This document shows, piece by piece, positions 44,717 through 53,013 of a DNA stretch of 64,000 nucleotides (its first letter is position 1; every line of letters begins with the position of its first letter). The notes below the pieces were generated by a model. That model was not told the origin of the DNA. It did no database searches and worked only from the letters and a program-made list of their open reading frames with translations. Origin of the DNA: Pseudanabaena sp. lw0831 (GTDB lineage Bacteria; Cyanobacteriota; Cyanobacteriia; Pseudanabaenales; Pseudanabaenaceae). The DNA is taken from NCBI RefSeq assembly GCF_016584665.1, contig NZ_BBJB01000067.1, positions 25,169 to 89,168 on the forward strand, given 5' to 3'. The translations under genes and the position numbers were made by a program.

Positions 44717-46249
44717 ATGTTAGGCAAGCTACTCGATCGCCGTTATCGGATTATTAAAGAATTAGCAGAAGGAGGTTTTTCGCAAACTTATCTTGCTGAA
44801 GATACTCGCTTGCCCAAAAATCCCCAATGCGTGGTCAAACATCTTAATCCCACCATTGATGATCCCGTTTTCACCCAAAAGGCTCTTGAACTATTTAAAG
44901 CCGAAGCCGAAACATTACAGGAATTGGGAAAACATGATCTGATCCCCCAACTTTACGCATATTTCCAAGAAAACAAAGAATTCTATCTCGTTCAAGAATT
45001 TATTGCAGGACATCCGCTCAGTAAGGAAATGTCACCTGGCAGTCAGATGGCAGAAGCACGAGTTGCCCAAATCATCAAAGAAGTATTAGAAATCCTGAAA
45101 TTTGTTCATAAATACAATGTCATTCATCGCGATATCAAACCTAGCAACTTGATTCGTCGTCATAGTGATGGCAAACTGGTGTTGATTGATTTTGGTACTG
45201 TCAAGCAAGTACAAATGGAAGTTGCCAGCGCCCATCATAAAGCAAAAGTGACATTACCTATCGGTACACCTGGATATATGTCCTACGAACAAGAGCGGGG
45301 TCAATCTGTATCGAATAGTGACATCTATTCCTTGGCAATGCTGGCTCTACAAGCTCTGACAGGTAAACATCCTAGTCAGTTTCCGAGAGATCGCGACAAT
45401 GAGATTACTTGGCGCAGCTATGCCAAAGTTAGTCGTGAATTTGCCGCAGTTTTAGATCGGATGGCCCGCTGCAATCCACGCGATCGCTATCAGACAGTTG
45501 ATGAAGTTCTGAGAGACATCGCGAAACTACCAAAATTAAGTACAACTTCTCCTAGAATTACTGATGATCGAGAGGTTAAGTTAAGTCCTCTATTATTGCC
45601 ATCAGCGATCGCATTGTTAGCATTAACTGGTGGAATTTATCTATTTAGTACAAGATGGAACCCGCTTAAAAGCAATAGTCTACCAATTAACAGCCTTAGT
45701 CCTAGCCCTAGTCCTTCTGTCTCCACACCTGAACTTTCACCGCCTCTTTTAGTTCAGCCTTCAGCAACACCTATACCAGATCGCAAGGCTAGCTATGGGC
45801 AACTAGGTATCTATCTCAAAGAGAAAAACTGGAAAGCCGCCGATCATGAAACTTATTTATTACTGCTCAGAGCCGCAGGAAGTCAATCTGATCGTGACGG
45901 GACATTTCACCCCGATGAATTAAATCGGATTACTTGCGCGGATCTGGTCTTAATCGATCAGCTATGGACACAGGCAAGTAGTGGCAAGCAGGGATTAACT
46001 GCCCAGAAAAAGATTTACGAAGATTTTGCTAAAGATATTCGTAAAACATATGAAAATATTGGTTGGCTCAGTCCTTCTGGCGAACTAGCGATCGATACTG
46101 CCTACGATAGCCAAACTACGCGATGGGAATATCTCGAAGGTCGTCAGCCCAATTTCAAGTCTCCGCCCATTGGTCATCTGCCATTTTTGCTACGCGATCC
46201 CAACAAAAATTTAGAGCGCATGGTTACCTTATATCGATGCTCGTCCTAA
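44717..46249 (+). CDS. Ser/Thr protein kinase with C-terminal GUN4 domain
   Basis: The 510-residue protein has a kinase domain at about residues 8-275 (LAEGGFSQTYLAED, VVKHLNP, VIHRDIKPSNLI, LIDFGTVKQ, GTPGYMSYEQ). One membrane helix (LLLPSAIALLALTGGIYLF) at about 290-310 and a Ser/Pro linker follow. The GUN4-like domain from about residue 355 (YGQLGIYLKEKNWKAADHET, FHPDELNRITCADLVLIDQLW, FGWLS-type SGELA, GHLPFLL) would sit across the membrane. GUN4 domains bind porphyrins, so this may be a tetrapyrrole-responsive kinase; that link is inference. Confidence 0.92.
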   Translation: MLGKLLDRRYRIIKELAEGGFSQTYLAEDTRLPKNPQCVVKHLNPTIDDPVFTQKALELFKAEAETLQELGKHDLIPQLYAYFQENKEFYLVQEFIAGHPLSKEMSPGSQMAEARVAQIIKEVLEILKFVHKYNVIHRDIKPSNLIRRHSDGKLVLIDFGTVKQVQMEVASAHHKAKVTLPIGTPGYMSYEQERGQSVSNSDIYSLAMLALQALTGKHPSQFPRDRDNEITWRSYAKVSREFAAVLDRMARCNPRDRYQTVDEVLRDIAKLPKLSTTSPRITDDREVKLSPLLLPSAIALLALTGGIYLFSTRWNPLKSNSLPINSLSPSPSPSVSTPELSPPLLVQPSATPIPDRKASYGQLGIYLKEKNWKAADHETYLLLLRAAGSQSDRDGTFHPDELNRITCADLVLIDQLWTQASSGKQGLTAQKKIYEDFAKDIRKTYENIGWLSPSGELAIDTAYDSQTTRWEYLEGRQPNFKSPPIGHLPFLLRDPNKNLERMVTLYRCSS

Positions 46250-46368
46250 TTTTTTAGCCCGCACGTGGAACGCACAGCAAATTGCGACCAAGAAAACCAA
46301 GATTTCCAGCAAAAATCTTGGTTTTCATTTCAGCACAATGCCATGTACACACTAAAAAGGATAAAAAT

Positions 46369-46971
46369 ATGAGATTAAATTTGCGTCATATATTTCCCCT
46401 ATTAATTATTGCCAGCTCTATTAGCTCTGTATTGTTTGGTAATCATCTTACAGCGATCGCTCAAGTTGCTGATGTCCCCAATCCCGATAGTAATGGGGAC
46501 TTTAGATCCGCCTTTCAACGGGGTAATCGTGGTTTCTATGTCATTAGCAAATGGCTAGTCGTGCAGCCAATGGGATCTGGGATAGAAGATTATGCTTTAA
46601 ATTGTCGATACACCCCGAATGGACAGATTAGAGCGCGAATTCAAAGAGGTGCGATCGTTACTGCGGTTTTTAAGGGAAATCCGAATCTGCATAGAGCCGA
46701 ACCTCCTGAACCATATAGTGACGCGATCGCTTTAGACAGTAACGGTTCTCCTTGGCTACGAGTTAGAGGTTTACAGAATGAGTTGGCTTACCCTGCTAAA
46801 CCTGCGAGTTTTGATCAACTAGGTGAGTGCTATGTCAAAGCTAATTTGAAGTACATTGCCCCGATCAATCCTGATTCTCTGATGGCTTATGGCACTCATA
46901 CATATTGCAAAGAGCAGCCCTTATATTGTCAACCCAAACTTCTAAAATGGCTATCATTGGGGCACATTCCA
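46369..46971 (+). CDS. Exported protein, unknown family
   Basis: From ATG 46369, preceded by AAAAGG, the product has about 201 residues with a Sec signal (LRHIFPLLIIASSISSVLF, cleavage after AIAQ). The mature part has four Cys and beta-strand-rich stretches such as GFYVISKWLVVQPMG, GQIRARIQRGAIVTAVF and GSPWLRVRG, which resemble an SH3b-like wall-binding fold, but I do not recognise the family. Frames starting at 46282 include a stem-loop and are unlikely. The last codon ends just before the TAG at 46972-46974. Confidence 0.75.
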
Positions 46972-46998
46972 TAGTTACCGAGCAATGCTCTGTAATAA

Positions 46999-47059
46999 AA
47001 CCAGAAGATTTTTGTTGAGAGTCTTGCTTCGCAAGACTCTCAACAAAAATCTTCTGGTT
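46999..47059. repeat. Perfect 29-bp palindrome, loop ttc
   Basis: Arms begin AACCAGAAGATTTTTGTTGA and end GTCTTGC, around ttc (GC-ttc-GC apex), preceded by GCAATGCTCTG and followed 50 bp later by AAGCTTTGCTCTGCGCT. It lies between the exported-protein gene and nrdR. Confidence 0.85.
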
Positions 47060-47152
47060 GGGCGAAACTGACCACTATAATTTACAGTTGTTATAGATAG
47101 AGTAAAGCTTTGCTCTGCGCTATGTTCTACACACCACATTTTGAGATATGTC

Positions 47153-47605
47153 ATGCTCTGCCCGTTTTGTCAGCATACCGATAGCCGTGTTTTAGAATCT
47201 CGTTCGGCAGAGGCAGGCTGTAGTATTCGACGCAGACGCGAATGTCTTAACTGTCAGCGTCGGTTTACTACATACGAACGCATTGAGTTTGTGCCAATTA
47301 CAGTCTTGAAACGGGATGGAACCAGTGAATCCTTCGATCGCTCTAAGCTTTTGCGTGGCATGATTCGAGCTTGTGAAAAAACAGGGGTATCACAAACAAC
47401 TCTAGAATCAATCATTGACGAAATCGAAGCGCAATTACAAGTACGCGATTGCCACCAAGTCTCAAGCGTGGAAATTGGTGAGATGGTGCTGCAATATTTA
47501 CAAGATGTTAGTGAGGTTGCATATGTGAGATTTGCTTCAGTATACCGACAGTTTCGGGGGGTTCGAGATTTTGCCGAAGCTCTAAACCACTTCGCCGCAA
47601 ATTAA
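47153..47605 (+). CDS. nrdR: Transcriptional repressor NrdR
   Basis: From ATG 47153 the protein has 150 residues: an N-terminal zinc ribbon (CPFC ... CLNC) with [20 protein letters not shown] and an ATP-cone ([26 protein letters not shown]). It represses ribonucleotide reductase genes in response to dATP/ATP. TTG 47141 would add four residues and is less likely. No nrd gene is adjacent. Confidence 0.94.
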   Translation: MLCPFCQHTDSRVLESRSAEAGCSIRRRRECLNCQRRFTTYERIEFVPITVLKRDGTSESFDRSKLLRGMIRACEKTGVSQTTLESIIDEIEAQLQVRDCHQVSSVEIGEMVLQYLQDVSEVAYVRFASVYRQFRGVRDFAEALNHFAAN

Positions 47606-47739
47606 TGTCAAGTTTGTTACAGCGATCGATAAAGCAAAATAGAGATGTGTACCTCGCTCTGCCTCTAGCTTCTGGGTTTTAAATTGATGTCAAGCTATAG
47701 TGCAGAAAATGCCTAGTGACAAAAATTTGTAAAGAAAAG

Positions 47740-47817
47740 TTGAAATTTTTTATTGACCCTAGCTATAATAACAATGTTTTGTAATCCCGATCGCATTTCA
47801 GGGTCTAAATTAGGAGG
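47740..47817 (+). promoter_or_regulatory. Promoter and ribosome site of the DUF3155 gene
   Basis: TTGAAA (47740-47745) and TATAAT (47764-47769) are 18 bp apart, a near-consensus sigma-70-type promoter. AGGAGG (47812-47817) is seven bases before TTG 47825, which fixes that start. The remaining gap from 47606 is AT-rich without a gene. Confidence 0.6.
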
Positions 47818-47824
47818 TATCAAT

Positions 47825-48133
47825 TTGGCAAGGAGACGTAAGCGCAAAAGTAGACGTCGCCAAGAAGGGCGCAAAATCCTAGAACATATTCCTCAATTTA
47901 GTATCGATAGCGGCGAAGACAAGCCAGTGACGGCTGCACGAAAGTACATTCATACACATGGCATTCTTCCTCCAGCACTGTTGCTTGTAAGACGTAACGA
48001 GCATACAACAGATCGATACTTCTGGGCAGAAAAAGGACTATTTGGAGCACAGTATGTTGAAGAAAATCACTTCTTGTTCCCTAGTCTAAAACCACCTGAA
48101 GAAAGAGAAGTTGCACTGGCTGGAAGTAGATAA
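47825..48133 (+). CDS. DUF3155 family protein
   Basis: From TTG 47825 the product has 102 residues and starts (M)ARRRKRKSRRRQEGRKILEH, followed by the conserved GEDKPVTAARKYIHTHGILPPALLLVRRNEHTTDRYFWAEKG and a C-terminal NHFLFPSL. The family is restricted to cyanobacteria and is of unknown role; the very basic N-terminus suggests nucleic-acid contact. The in-frame ATG upstream (MFCNPDR) is not preceded by a ribosome site. Confidence 0.85.
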   Translation: MARRRKRKSRRRQEGRKILEHIPQFSIDSGEDKPVTAARKYIHTHGILPPALLLVRRNEHTTDRYFWAEKGLFGAQYVEENHFLFPSLKPPEEREVALAGSR

Positions 48134-48186
48134 ATATTTATCAGTCTATCAGAGCAACCAAAAATCTCGCTTTTTCTATTGGTCAC

Positions 48187-48293
48187 TTTTTTAGCAATTT
48201 ATTTATAGATCCTTATTTCTTCTACAAACGGCAAACGGCGTTTGTCGTGGCAATTTGAAGAAATAAGGATCTATTTGTAAACTGCTGAAAAAA
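48187..48293. repeat. MITE-like element with about 36-bp imperfect terminal repeats
   Basis: TTTTTTAGCAATTTATTTATAGATCC... at the left and, reversed, TTTTTTCAGCAGTTTACAAATAGATCC... at the right continue into exact CCTTATTTCTTC arms. The centre has a smaller ACAAACG/CGTTTGT stem. No ORF. It is in the 48134-48544 gap. Confidence 0.65.
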
Positions 48294-48428
48294 TACGTAT
48301 GCTAAATATATTTGATTTGTTGTCTTGTTAAATACACCTAAGATTTTTACAGTTATTTAGGTAACTGGAAAATGGGGATTTTATTTATTTATACAGATAT
48401 TACCTGTTGAACTGTTTTATTACATCTT

Positions 48429-48460
48429 CCAGAAGTGACATTACACTTCTGGATTTTTTT
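48429..48460 (+). terminator. Intrinsic terminator without a gene immediately upstream
   Basis: CCAGAAGTG-acatta-CACTTCTGG is followed by ATTTTTTT, a classic plus-strand terminator. The nearest plus-strand gene (DUF3155) ends 296 bp before, and the element at 48187-48293 lies between. Either it ends a long 3' UTR or it marks a small RNA from about 48295. Confidence 0.75.
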
Positions 48461-48544
48461 GACCTTGCGTTTTGCGCTGTAAAATACAAAACGTTACACA
48501 AATTGCATGAACTGCATAAGCTTGAGATCTAGGTAATTACAAAT

Positions 48545-49423
48545 ATGGCAGTCAAACCAGATTGGTTGCGAGTTAAAGCCCCTCAATGGGAGCGCGTTGG
48601 TAATGTTAAAGAAGTCTTGCGCGACTTGGGGCTAAATACTGTGTGCGAAGAAGCATCTTGTCCAAATATTGGCGAATGCTTTAACCAAGGTACTGCAACA
48701 TTTCTGATTATGGGGCCAGCTTGTACTCGCGCTTGTCCTTACTGCGATATTGATTTTGAGAAAAAACCTCAAGCTCTCGATCCGATGGAGCCAATTAATT
48801 TGGGTGAAGCGGTGCGACGGATGAAGCTTAAGCATGTCGTAGTTACTTCAGTTAATCGCGATGATTTGCCTGATGGCGGTGCTTCTCAGTTTGTGCGATG
48901 CATCGAAGAGATTCGTAAGTTGATGCCACAAACTACAATTGAACTTCTTATTCCCGATCTCTGTGCTAATTGGCAAGCTTTAGAAACAATTTTAGCAGCG
49001 CATCCCCATGTGCTTAATCATAATACGGAGACTGTGCCAAGGCTCTATCGCAAAGTGCGACCACAGGGAGAATATCAGCGTAGTTTAGAACTATTACGTC
49101 ATGCCCGTGAAATTGCGCCTTGGGTTTATACAAAGTCAGGGATTATGGTGGGAATGAGCGAAACCTATGAGGAGGTTTTGGAGGTGATGCGTGATTTGAG
49201 AACAGTTGATTGCGATATTATCACCATCGGTCAATATCTGCAACCTTCGGCAAAGCACTTGACTTTGCATGAGTTCGTAACTCCTGAGCAGTTTGAATCA
49301 TGGAGGATTGCTGGTGAGGCGATGGGATTTCTGCAAGTAGTTTCTTCGCCGCTTACGCGCAGTTCTTATCATGCAGAACAGGTACAAGCGTTAATGAAGC
49401 TATATCCCAAAGCTAATATCTAG
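48545..49423 (+). CDS. lipA: Lipoyl synthase
   Basis: The 292-residue radical-SAM enzyme has the auxiliary-cluster motif [12 protein letters not shown], the SAM-cluster motif [25 protein letters not shown] and the C-terminal RSSYHAEQ with its cluster-ligating Ser. It inserts two sulfurs into octanoyl domains of dehydrogenase E2 and GcvH. Start ATG 48545. lipB is not adjacent. Confidence 0.95.
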   Translation: MAVKPDWLRVKAPQWERVGNVKEVLRDLGLNTVCEEASCPNIGECFNQGTATFLIMGPACTRACPYCDIDFEKKPQALDPMEPINLGEAVRRMKLKHVVVTSVNRDDLPDGGASQFVRCIEEIRKLMPQTTIELLIPDLCANWQALETILAAHPHVLNHNTETVPRLYRKVRPQGEYQRSLELLRHAREIAPWVYTKSGIMVGMSETYEEVLEVMRDLRTVDCDIITIGQYLQPSAKHLTLHEFVTPEQFESWRIAGEAMGFLQVVSSPLTRSSYHAEQVQALMKLYPKANI

Positions 49424-49581
49424 GAATTTGTGTAGAACAAATAGCCTCCTGATATTTTAATGATACACAAACATCGCGATCGCCTCTCACCGCCCACAAA
49501 CCCGATCACCTATTTACCCCAACATCAAACAGCGATCGCTAAATTCGATATAGATCGCGATCGCATTCCTTTCTAGAAACT

Positions 49582-50013
49582 TTACTTTTTGGTTGCTTCT
49601 GGATTGATGTAATCGCAAAAGATGTTGATACCTACTTTAAGAATATAGAGAACGACGACGGTTGCGATCGCAGGATCAATCGGAAAGCCCACTGAGTGAA
49701 CGACAGAAACAATTAAACCTGTGAGTAATGGAGCGCTGGTGGGATTTTTGTTATATTCTTTGACCTGATTTTGAAAGCCTTCTTTACCGCAAAGTTCTTG
49801 ACGGAAGACTGTGACTGTGGATTGCCAAAGTTTGGTTTGGCTGAAGTCTTGTTTCCCATGTTGTTCTGTCCATAGCTCCTCAAAGCTTTTCTCAAGATCG
49901 CCATTGGTTTCGTTTATCAGGGCTAAGGTCTTTTGAGCAGGATCATAGTCTTGCAAAAGTTGGCTAATGTTTTGGATTTCGGTTGCAGTTAGTTGAGTAG
50001 TCATAATTTTCAA
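49582..50013 (-). CDS. Hypothetical protein with C-terminal membrane segment, 143 aa
   Basis: The N-terminal part (TATEIQNISQLLQDYDPAQKTLALINETNGDLEKSFEELW) resembles a small helical UBA-like repeat seen in cyanobacterial hypotheticals. A hydrophobic region follows (APLLTGLIVSVVHSVGFPIDPAIATVVVLYILKVGINIF). Family not recognised. Start is ATG 50013 or 50004. It is the last gene of a minus-strand accessory block. Confidence 0.7.
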   Translation of the reverse strand: MKIMTTQLTATEIQNISQLLQDYDPAQKTLALINETNGDLEKSFEELWTEQHGKQDFSQTKLWQSTVTVFRQELCGKEGFQNQVKEYNKNPTSAPLLTGLIVSVVHSVGFPIDPAIATVVVLYILKVGINIFCDYINPEATKK

Positions 50014-50055
50014 AATGTGTAAGCTAAAGCGCGATCGCTCACCATTGAATCATAG

Positions 50056-50799
50056 CTATAACTGGGGCTCTATTCCCACAGCGCGAAGTTGTGCCATCAA
50101 AGTTTCAACTTTCTGGCGTTCCTGCTGGGCAAGTAGTCGTTCTTGTTCAGAGCTTTCCCAGCCTGTCAGTAGTAGATTACCAGATGAGTCCCACCAACGC
50201 AGCCAAGGTAAATCTAGGTTTTGATAGATTCCTTGCCAAATGCCAAGTTCTACGCCCAGTCCGTCAATGGAATAATGTCCGCGCTCATTTGCCGCGACTA
50301 ATTCAAATTTATTGGCTACATGGCAATATAACTCAATGCTCGATTTCTCTACTTCGTAAATACCGTAAAAAGCAGGGCGAATTACTTGCTCATAGACGAA
50401 GAATTTGCCTACCCAAGGTGTGCGATCGCGTTCTTCTTTACCGCTACCTGATATAAATTCTAGAACGATCAGGGGCGCAATAAATTCTTGCCAAAGCACA
50501 TAGGAACGGCGGGGTTTTCCATCGAGGTTGGGAGGTACATTTGGCACATAAAACCAGTCGGGCGCTTCTGCTCCTTTTTCGGGTGGTTCGGTCATGCGCC
50601 AATAGATTCCCGAATCTTGCCCGATCGCATACTGCCCGTCAGGATGCAATTTTTGTAAATGTGGCTCAATTGAGTCGGTGAGTAAAATACTTTGTGGGTG
50701 TTCTTGAAAGTTTTTCACAAATGTACCGTCGGAGTCTGGAAGTTGTGTATGGTCTGGCAGGATGACAGGATTGGTAGACGGGTCTAAGGTGAAGGTCAT
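50056..50799 (-). CDS. Uma2-family (DUF820) putative endonuclease, long variant
   Basis: The 247-residue protein has the Uma2 core PDWFYVPNVPPNLDG, FIAPLIVLEFISGSGKEERD, GKFFVYEQVIRPAFYGIYEVEKSS and YHYSID-type GLGVELGIWQG, followed by a C-terminal coiled-coil tail (SSEQERLLAQQERQKVETLMAQLRAVGIEPQL) typical of the cyanobacterial long form. Catalytic acidic residues appear retained. It lies 25 bp after the DUF4926 gene on the same strand. Confidence 0.88.
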   Translation of the reverse strand: MTFTLDPSTNPVILPDHTQLPDSDGTFVKNFQEHPQSILLTDSIEPHLQKLHPDGQYAIGQDSGIYWRMTEPPEKGAEAPDWFYVPNVPPNLDGKPRRSYVLWQEFIAPLIVLEFISGSGKEERDRTPWVGKFFVYEQVIRPAFYGIYEVEKSSIELYCHVANKFELVAANERGHYSIDGLGVELGIWQGIYQNLDLPWLRWWDSSGNLLLTGWESSEQERLLAQQERQKVETLMAQLRAVGIEPQL

Positions 50800-50826
50800 A
50801 TTATTTATGCACTTTTTTCAAATTAA

Positions 50827-51075
50827 TTAACTTGCTAGGGCAAGAGTACGCACGCTAAAGATTTGGTTGGATTGTAATGGAATAACCCAAGACTTAGGAA
50901 TAGCGACAACATGAATGGACTCACCTAATGCGTTGAATACTTCCAAAATACAGCCTTCTTCTCGATCGCTAGGATGGAGTACAAAGTCGATTAGTGTGGC
51001 GATATCGCCTTTTTTTAGTTGGTATTCTGGCAGATCGCGATTCAGATAAACTTGTTGATATAGTTCGAGATTCAT
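50827..51075 (-). CDS. DUF4926 domain protein
   Basis: From ATG 51075 the protein has 82 residues: MNLELYQQVYLNRDLPEYQL, KKGDIATLIDFV and EGCILEVFNALGESIHVVAIP, the SH3-like fold of DUF4926. Its ATG overlaps the end of the DUF6883 gene by four bases. DUF4926 genes usually travel with DUF6883 genes in cyanobacteria, probably as a toxin-immunity or toxin-antitoxin type pair; that function is inference. Confidence 0.8.
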   Translation of the reverse strand: MNLELYQQVYLNRDLPEYQLKKGDIATLIDFVLHPSDREEGCILEVFNALGESIHVVAIPKSWVIPLQSNQIFSVRTLALAS

Positions 51076-51407
51076 GATTTTTTCTCCTTGTATGGTTTCA
51101 GGGTAATAAATTGAAACTTCTGATCGATCGCTCTTTGCAGCCAAACTGTAGTTACAGATAGTTGGCGATTGTCCAGTCCAGTGACTTCGCCAGTAACTAG
51201 AAAAAATAGCCCATATTCATTCTGTATATCTGGAATTGCTTCAACATTATTCGCTAGTTCTCGAATTGCTGTCTTCAGTAAGTCTGGATTGTCTTGAGTA
51301 AATCCTGCTTGAGCTAAGTATTGTGATTTGTCATCTTTTGCTTTTAGTACCAGCAGGTAATGAGTAATTTTGCCATCAGGGATAACTGCATCATCAGGAA
51401 TTTTCAC
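51072..51407 (-). CDS. DUF6883 domain protein
   Basis: The 111-residue protein (MKIPDDAVIPDGKITHYLLV, DKSQYLAQAGFTQDNPDLLKTAIREL, EYGLFFLVTGEVTGLDNRQLSVTTVW) fits DUF6883, a small domain also found at the C-terminus of polymorphic toxins. The expected H/R-rich segment after the start is weaker here (LKAKDDKSQY). It overlaps DUF4926 and starts four bases after the DUF433 gene ends. Confidence 0.75.
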   Translation of the reverse strand: MKIPDDAVIPDGKITHYLLVLKAKDDKSQYLAQAGFTQDNPDLLKTAIRELANNVEAIPDIQNEYGLFFLVTGEVTGLDNRQLSVTTVWLQRAIDQKFQFITLKPYKEKKS

Positions 51408-51411
51408 ATCT

Positions 51412-51645
<234 letters not shown>

Positions 51646-51756
51646 TTACTCGGTTTTACAAGGTTTGTCGATCCAGTTTTGGCTTAGTGCTGGGTTGGGA
51701 TCGGGCGATCGCTTGACAAGGTTAATTTTAGACTCTGGAAAGGGTTTTTGTGTCAT
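51646..51756 (-). CDS. Short ORF, 36 aa, upstream of DUF433 copy 1
   Basis: ATG 51756 to TAA 51646-51648 encodes MTQKPFPESKINLVKRSPDP and sixteen more residues including NPALSQNWID. The 38-aa ORF at 52738-52854 encodes a clear paralogue with mostly conservative changes at protein level, followed likewise by DUF433. DNA similarity continues upstream to about 51805. Six bases separate it from DUF433. Unknown function; not in any family I know. Confidence 0.55.
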   Translation of the reverse strand: MTQKPFPESKINLVKRSPDPNPALSQNWIDKPCKTE

Positions 51757-51827
51757 GTCTTTGGACAGCTAAACACTTGAATTCATTATACTTCAGCTAA
51801 ACTATCGTAATTTATTTGCTCTTAAGC

Positions 51828-52241
51828 CTATTCAGGAAAGAGGATTGTGAATCCCTCTTGAGCAAAGTGTTTATCGTTGGTTAAGACTTCAGAAATACCA
51901 ATTTCTTTCATGATCACCATTGAGATGCAATCTACCAAGCTATAGCCTTTGTCTGGACGTTGCTCATAGAGATCGATTCCTTTTTGTCTGATTTCTGGTG
52001 TGTAGAAGATAATTTGAATATTTGGATCTTTGAGAAAGATTTTGTAAAGTTCGGAGACTTTAAGACGCATTAAATCTCCTCTTTTAGAAGAGTAAGCAAA
52101 TAGCTCGTCAATAATTCCATCGCTAATAATCAATGGTGAATTAGAGAGTTCTTGGCTCACTTCGATCGCTCGCAAGTGCCAAGTATCTCTAGAATTTATG
52201 AGGGCAATCCAGTAGAAAGTGTCAGCAAAGATGGCTTTCAT
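51828..52241 (-). CDS. PIN-domain ribonuclease toxin (VapC-like)
   Basis: The 137-residue protein has the PIN acidic residues: Asp7 in FADTFYWIALIN, Glu46 in GIIDELFAY, an Asp in YSLVDCISM and an Asp in LTNDKHFAQEGF. It should cleave RNA when released from its antitoxin, encoded two bases upstream. Confidence 0.88.
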   Translation of the reverse strand: MKAIFADTFYWIALINSRDTWHLRAIEVSQELSNSPLIISDGIIDELFAYSSKRGDLMRLKVSELYKIFLKDPNIQIIFYTPEIRQKGIDLYEQRPDKGYSLVDCISMVIMKEIGISEVLTNDKHFAQEGFTILFPE

Positions 52242-52243
52242 GG

Positions 52244-52480
52244 CTAGCGTTTGGGTGTGCCGTAGATGTAATGATCGTGTTGGGCTGCGCCATCGGTGGG
52301 TAGTTGCTCTAATATTTCGGGGGGGACATCTGCCATGAGTTCTTGTACTACTTGCCAGATGGGTTTCTGTGGTTGGGTGTAGCGGGTGTTTTTAGTAAAC
52401 ATGAGAAAGCCCAGAACTTCTTGCAGTAAGGTTTCGGGACTTTGTTCGATTTCTTGGAGTAGTTTTTCTTTGGTTGTCAT
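52244..52480 (-). CDS. Antitoxin of the PIN toxin (VapB-like, DUF2281 type)
   Basis: The 78-residue protein has a helical N-terminus (TTKEKLLQEIEQSPETLLQEVLGFLMF) and a C-terminal GAAQHDHYIYGTPKR tail, which I recognise from cyanobacterial antitoxins encoded directly before PIN genes. The tail probably occupies the toxin active site. Stop and PIN start are two bases apart. Confidence 0.8.
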   Translation of the reverse strand: MTTKEKLLQEIEQSPETLLQEVLGFLMFTKNTRYTQPQKPIWQVVQELMADVPPEILEQLPTDGAAQHDHYIYGTPKR

Positions 52481-52501
52481 GGCTTTGTTATTGCTTAAAT
52501 T

Positions 52502-52726
52502 TTATGCGTTTGCTGATAATGAAGTTAACGTGCTTTCGCTAGTAAAGGCAAATACGGCTCTGAGTGAATTTTGGTTTAGGATGGGATAGTTTTCAAATAT
52601 TTGTTGTTCTGTCCAGCCTGCGGACAATAAACCCAAAATAAACTCGACGGAAAGCCTTGTGCCTTTGATGACTGGCTTGCCGACTAAAATATCGGGATCG
52701 GAGTGGATATAGGTTTCCCAGTTCAT
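52502..52726 (-). CDS. DUF433 antitoxin-like protein (copy 2)
   Basis: The 74-residue protein reads YIHSDPDILVGKPVIKGTRLSVEFILGLLSAGWTEQQIFENYPIL, the DUF433 core. Only moderate identity to copy 1 at 51412. No DUF5615 toxin is adjacent; a 38-aa ORF precedes it by 11 bases with a GGGAG ribosome site in the spacer. Confidence 0.85.
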   Translation of the reverse strand: MNWETYIHSDPDILVGKPVIKGTRLSVEFILGLLSAGWTEQQIFENYPILNQNSLRAVFAFTSESTLTSLSANA

Positions 52727-52737
52727 GTAATTGCTCC

Positions 52738-52854
52738 CTAAGTGCTAAATTGTTTGCGATTTGCTTTGATCCAGTTTTGGCTTAGTGCTGTGTTGGGATC
52801 TAGAGATCGCTTGACGAGGTTAATTTTAGATTCTGGAAAGGTTTTTGATGTCAT
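52738..52854 (-). CDS. Short ORF, 38 aa, upstream of DUF433 copy 2
   Basis: ATG 52854 to TAG 52738-52740 encodes MTSKTFPESKINLVKRSLDP then NTALSQNWIKANRKQFST. It is a paralogue of the 36-aa ORF at 51646. The roughly 135-bp homologous segment (51670-51805 and 52768-52900) includes the same upstream AGTATAAT-like stretch. The protein-level conservation suggests both copies are translated. Confidence 0.55.
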   Translation of the reverse strand: MTSKTFPESKINLVKRSLDPNTALSQNWIKANRKQFST

Positions 52855-52957
52855 GTCTTTGGGCAGCTAAACACTTGAATTTATTATACTTCAGCTAAAT
52901 CGCGATAAATATCATCATCCATTTTTTCCTTTTTCCTTTTTAATTTTGCCTTGATAA

Positions 52958-53004
52958 GATCGCCTGTTGAAAGTTTTGCCGCGCTTCTCCATATTCTCGC
53001 AATT
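52958..53004. repeat. Relic TPR repeat unit beyond the stop codon of the CHAT gene
   Basis: About 45 of 47 bases match the 120-bp repeat of the gene, for example GATCGCCTGTTGATAGTTTT and CTTCTCCATATTCTCGCAA, yet it lies 10 bases past the stop codon on the minus strand. It shows that the repeat array was once longer or was rearranged at its end. Confidence 0.8.
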
Positions 53005-53013
53005 CATCAAATT

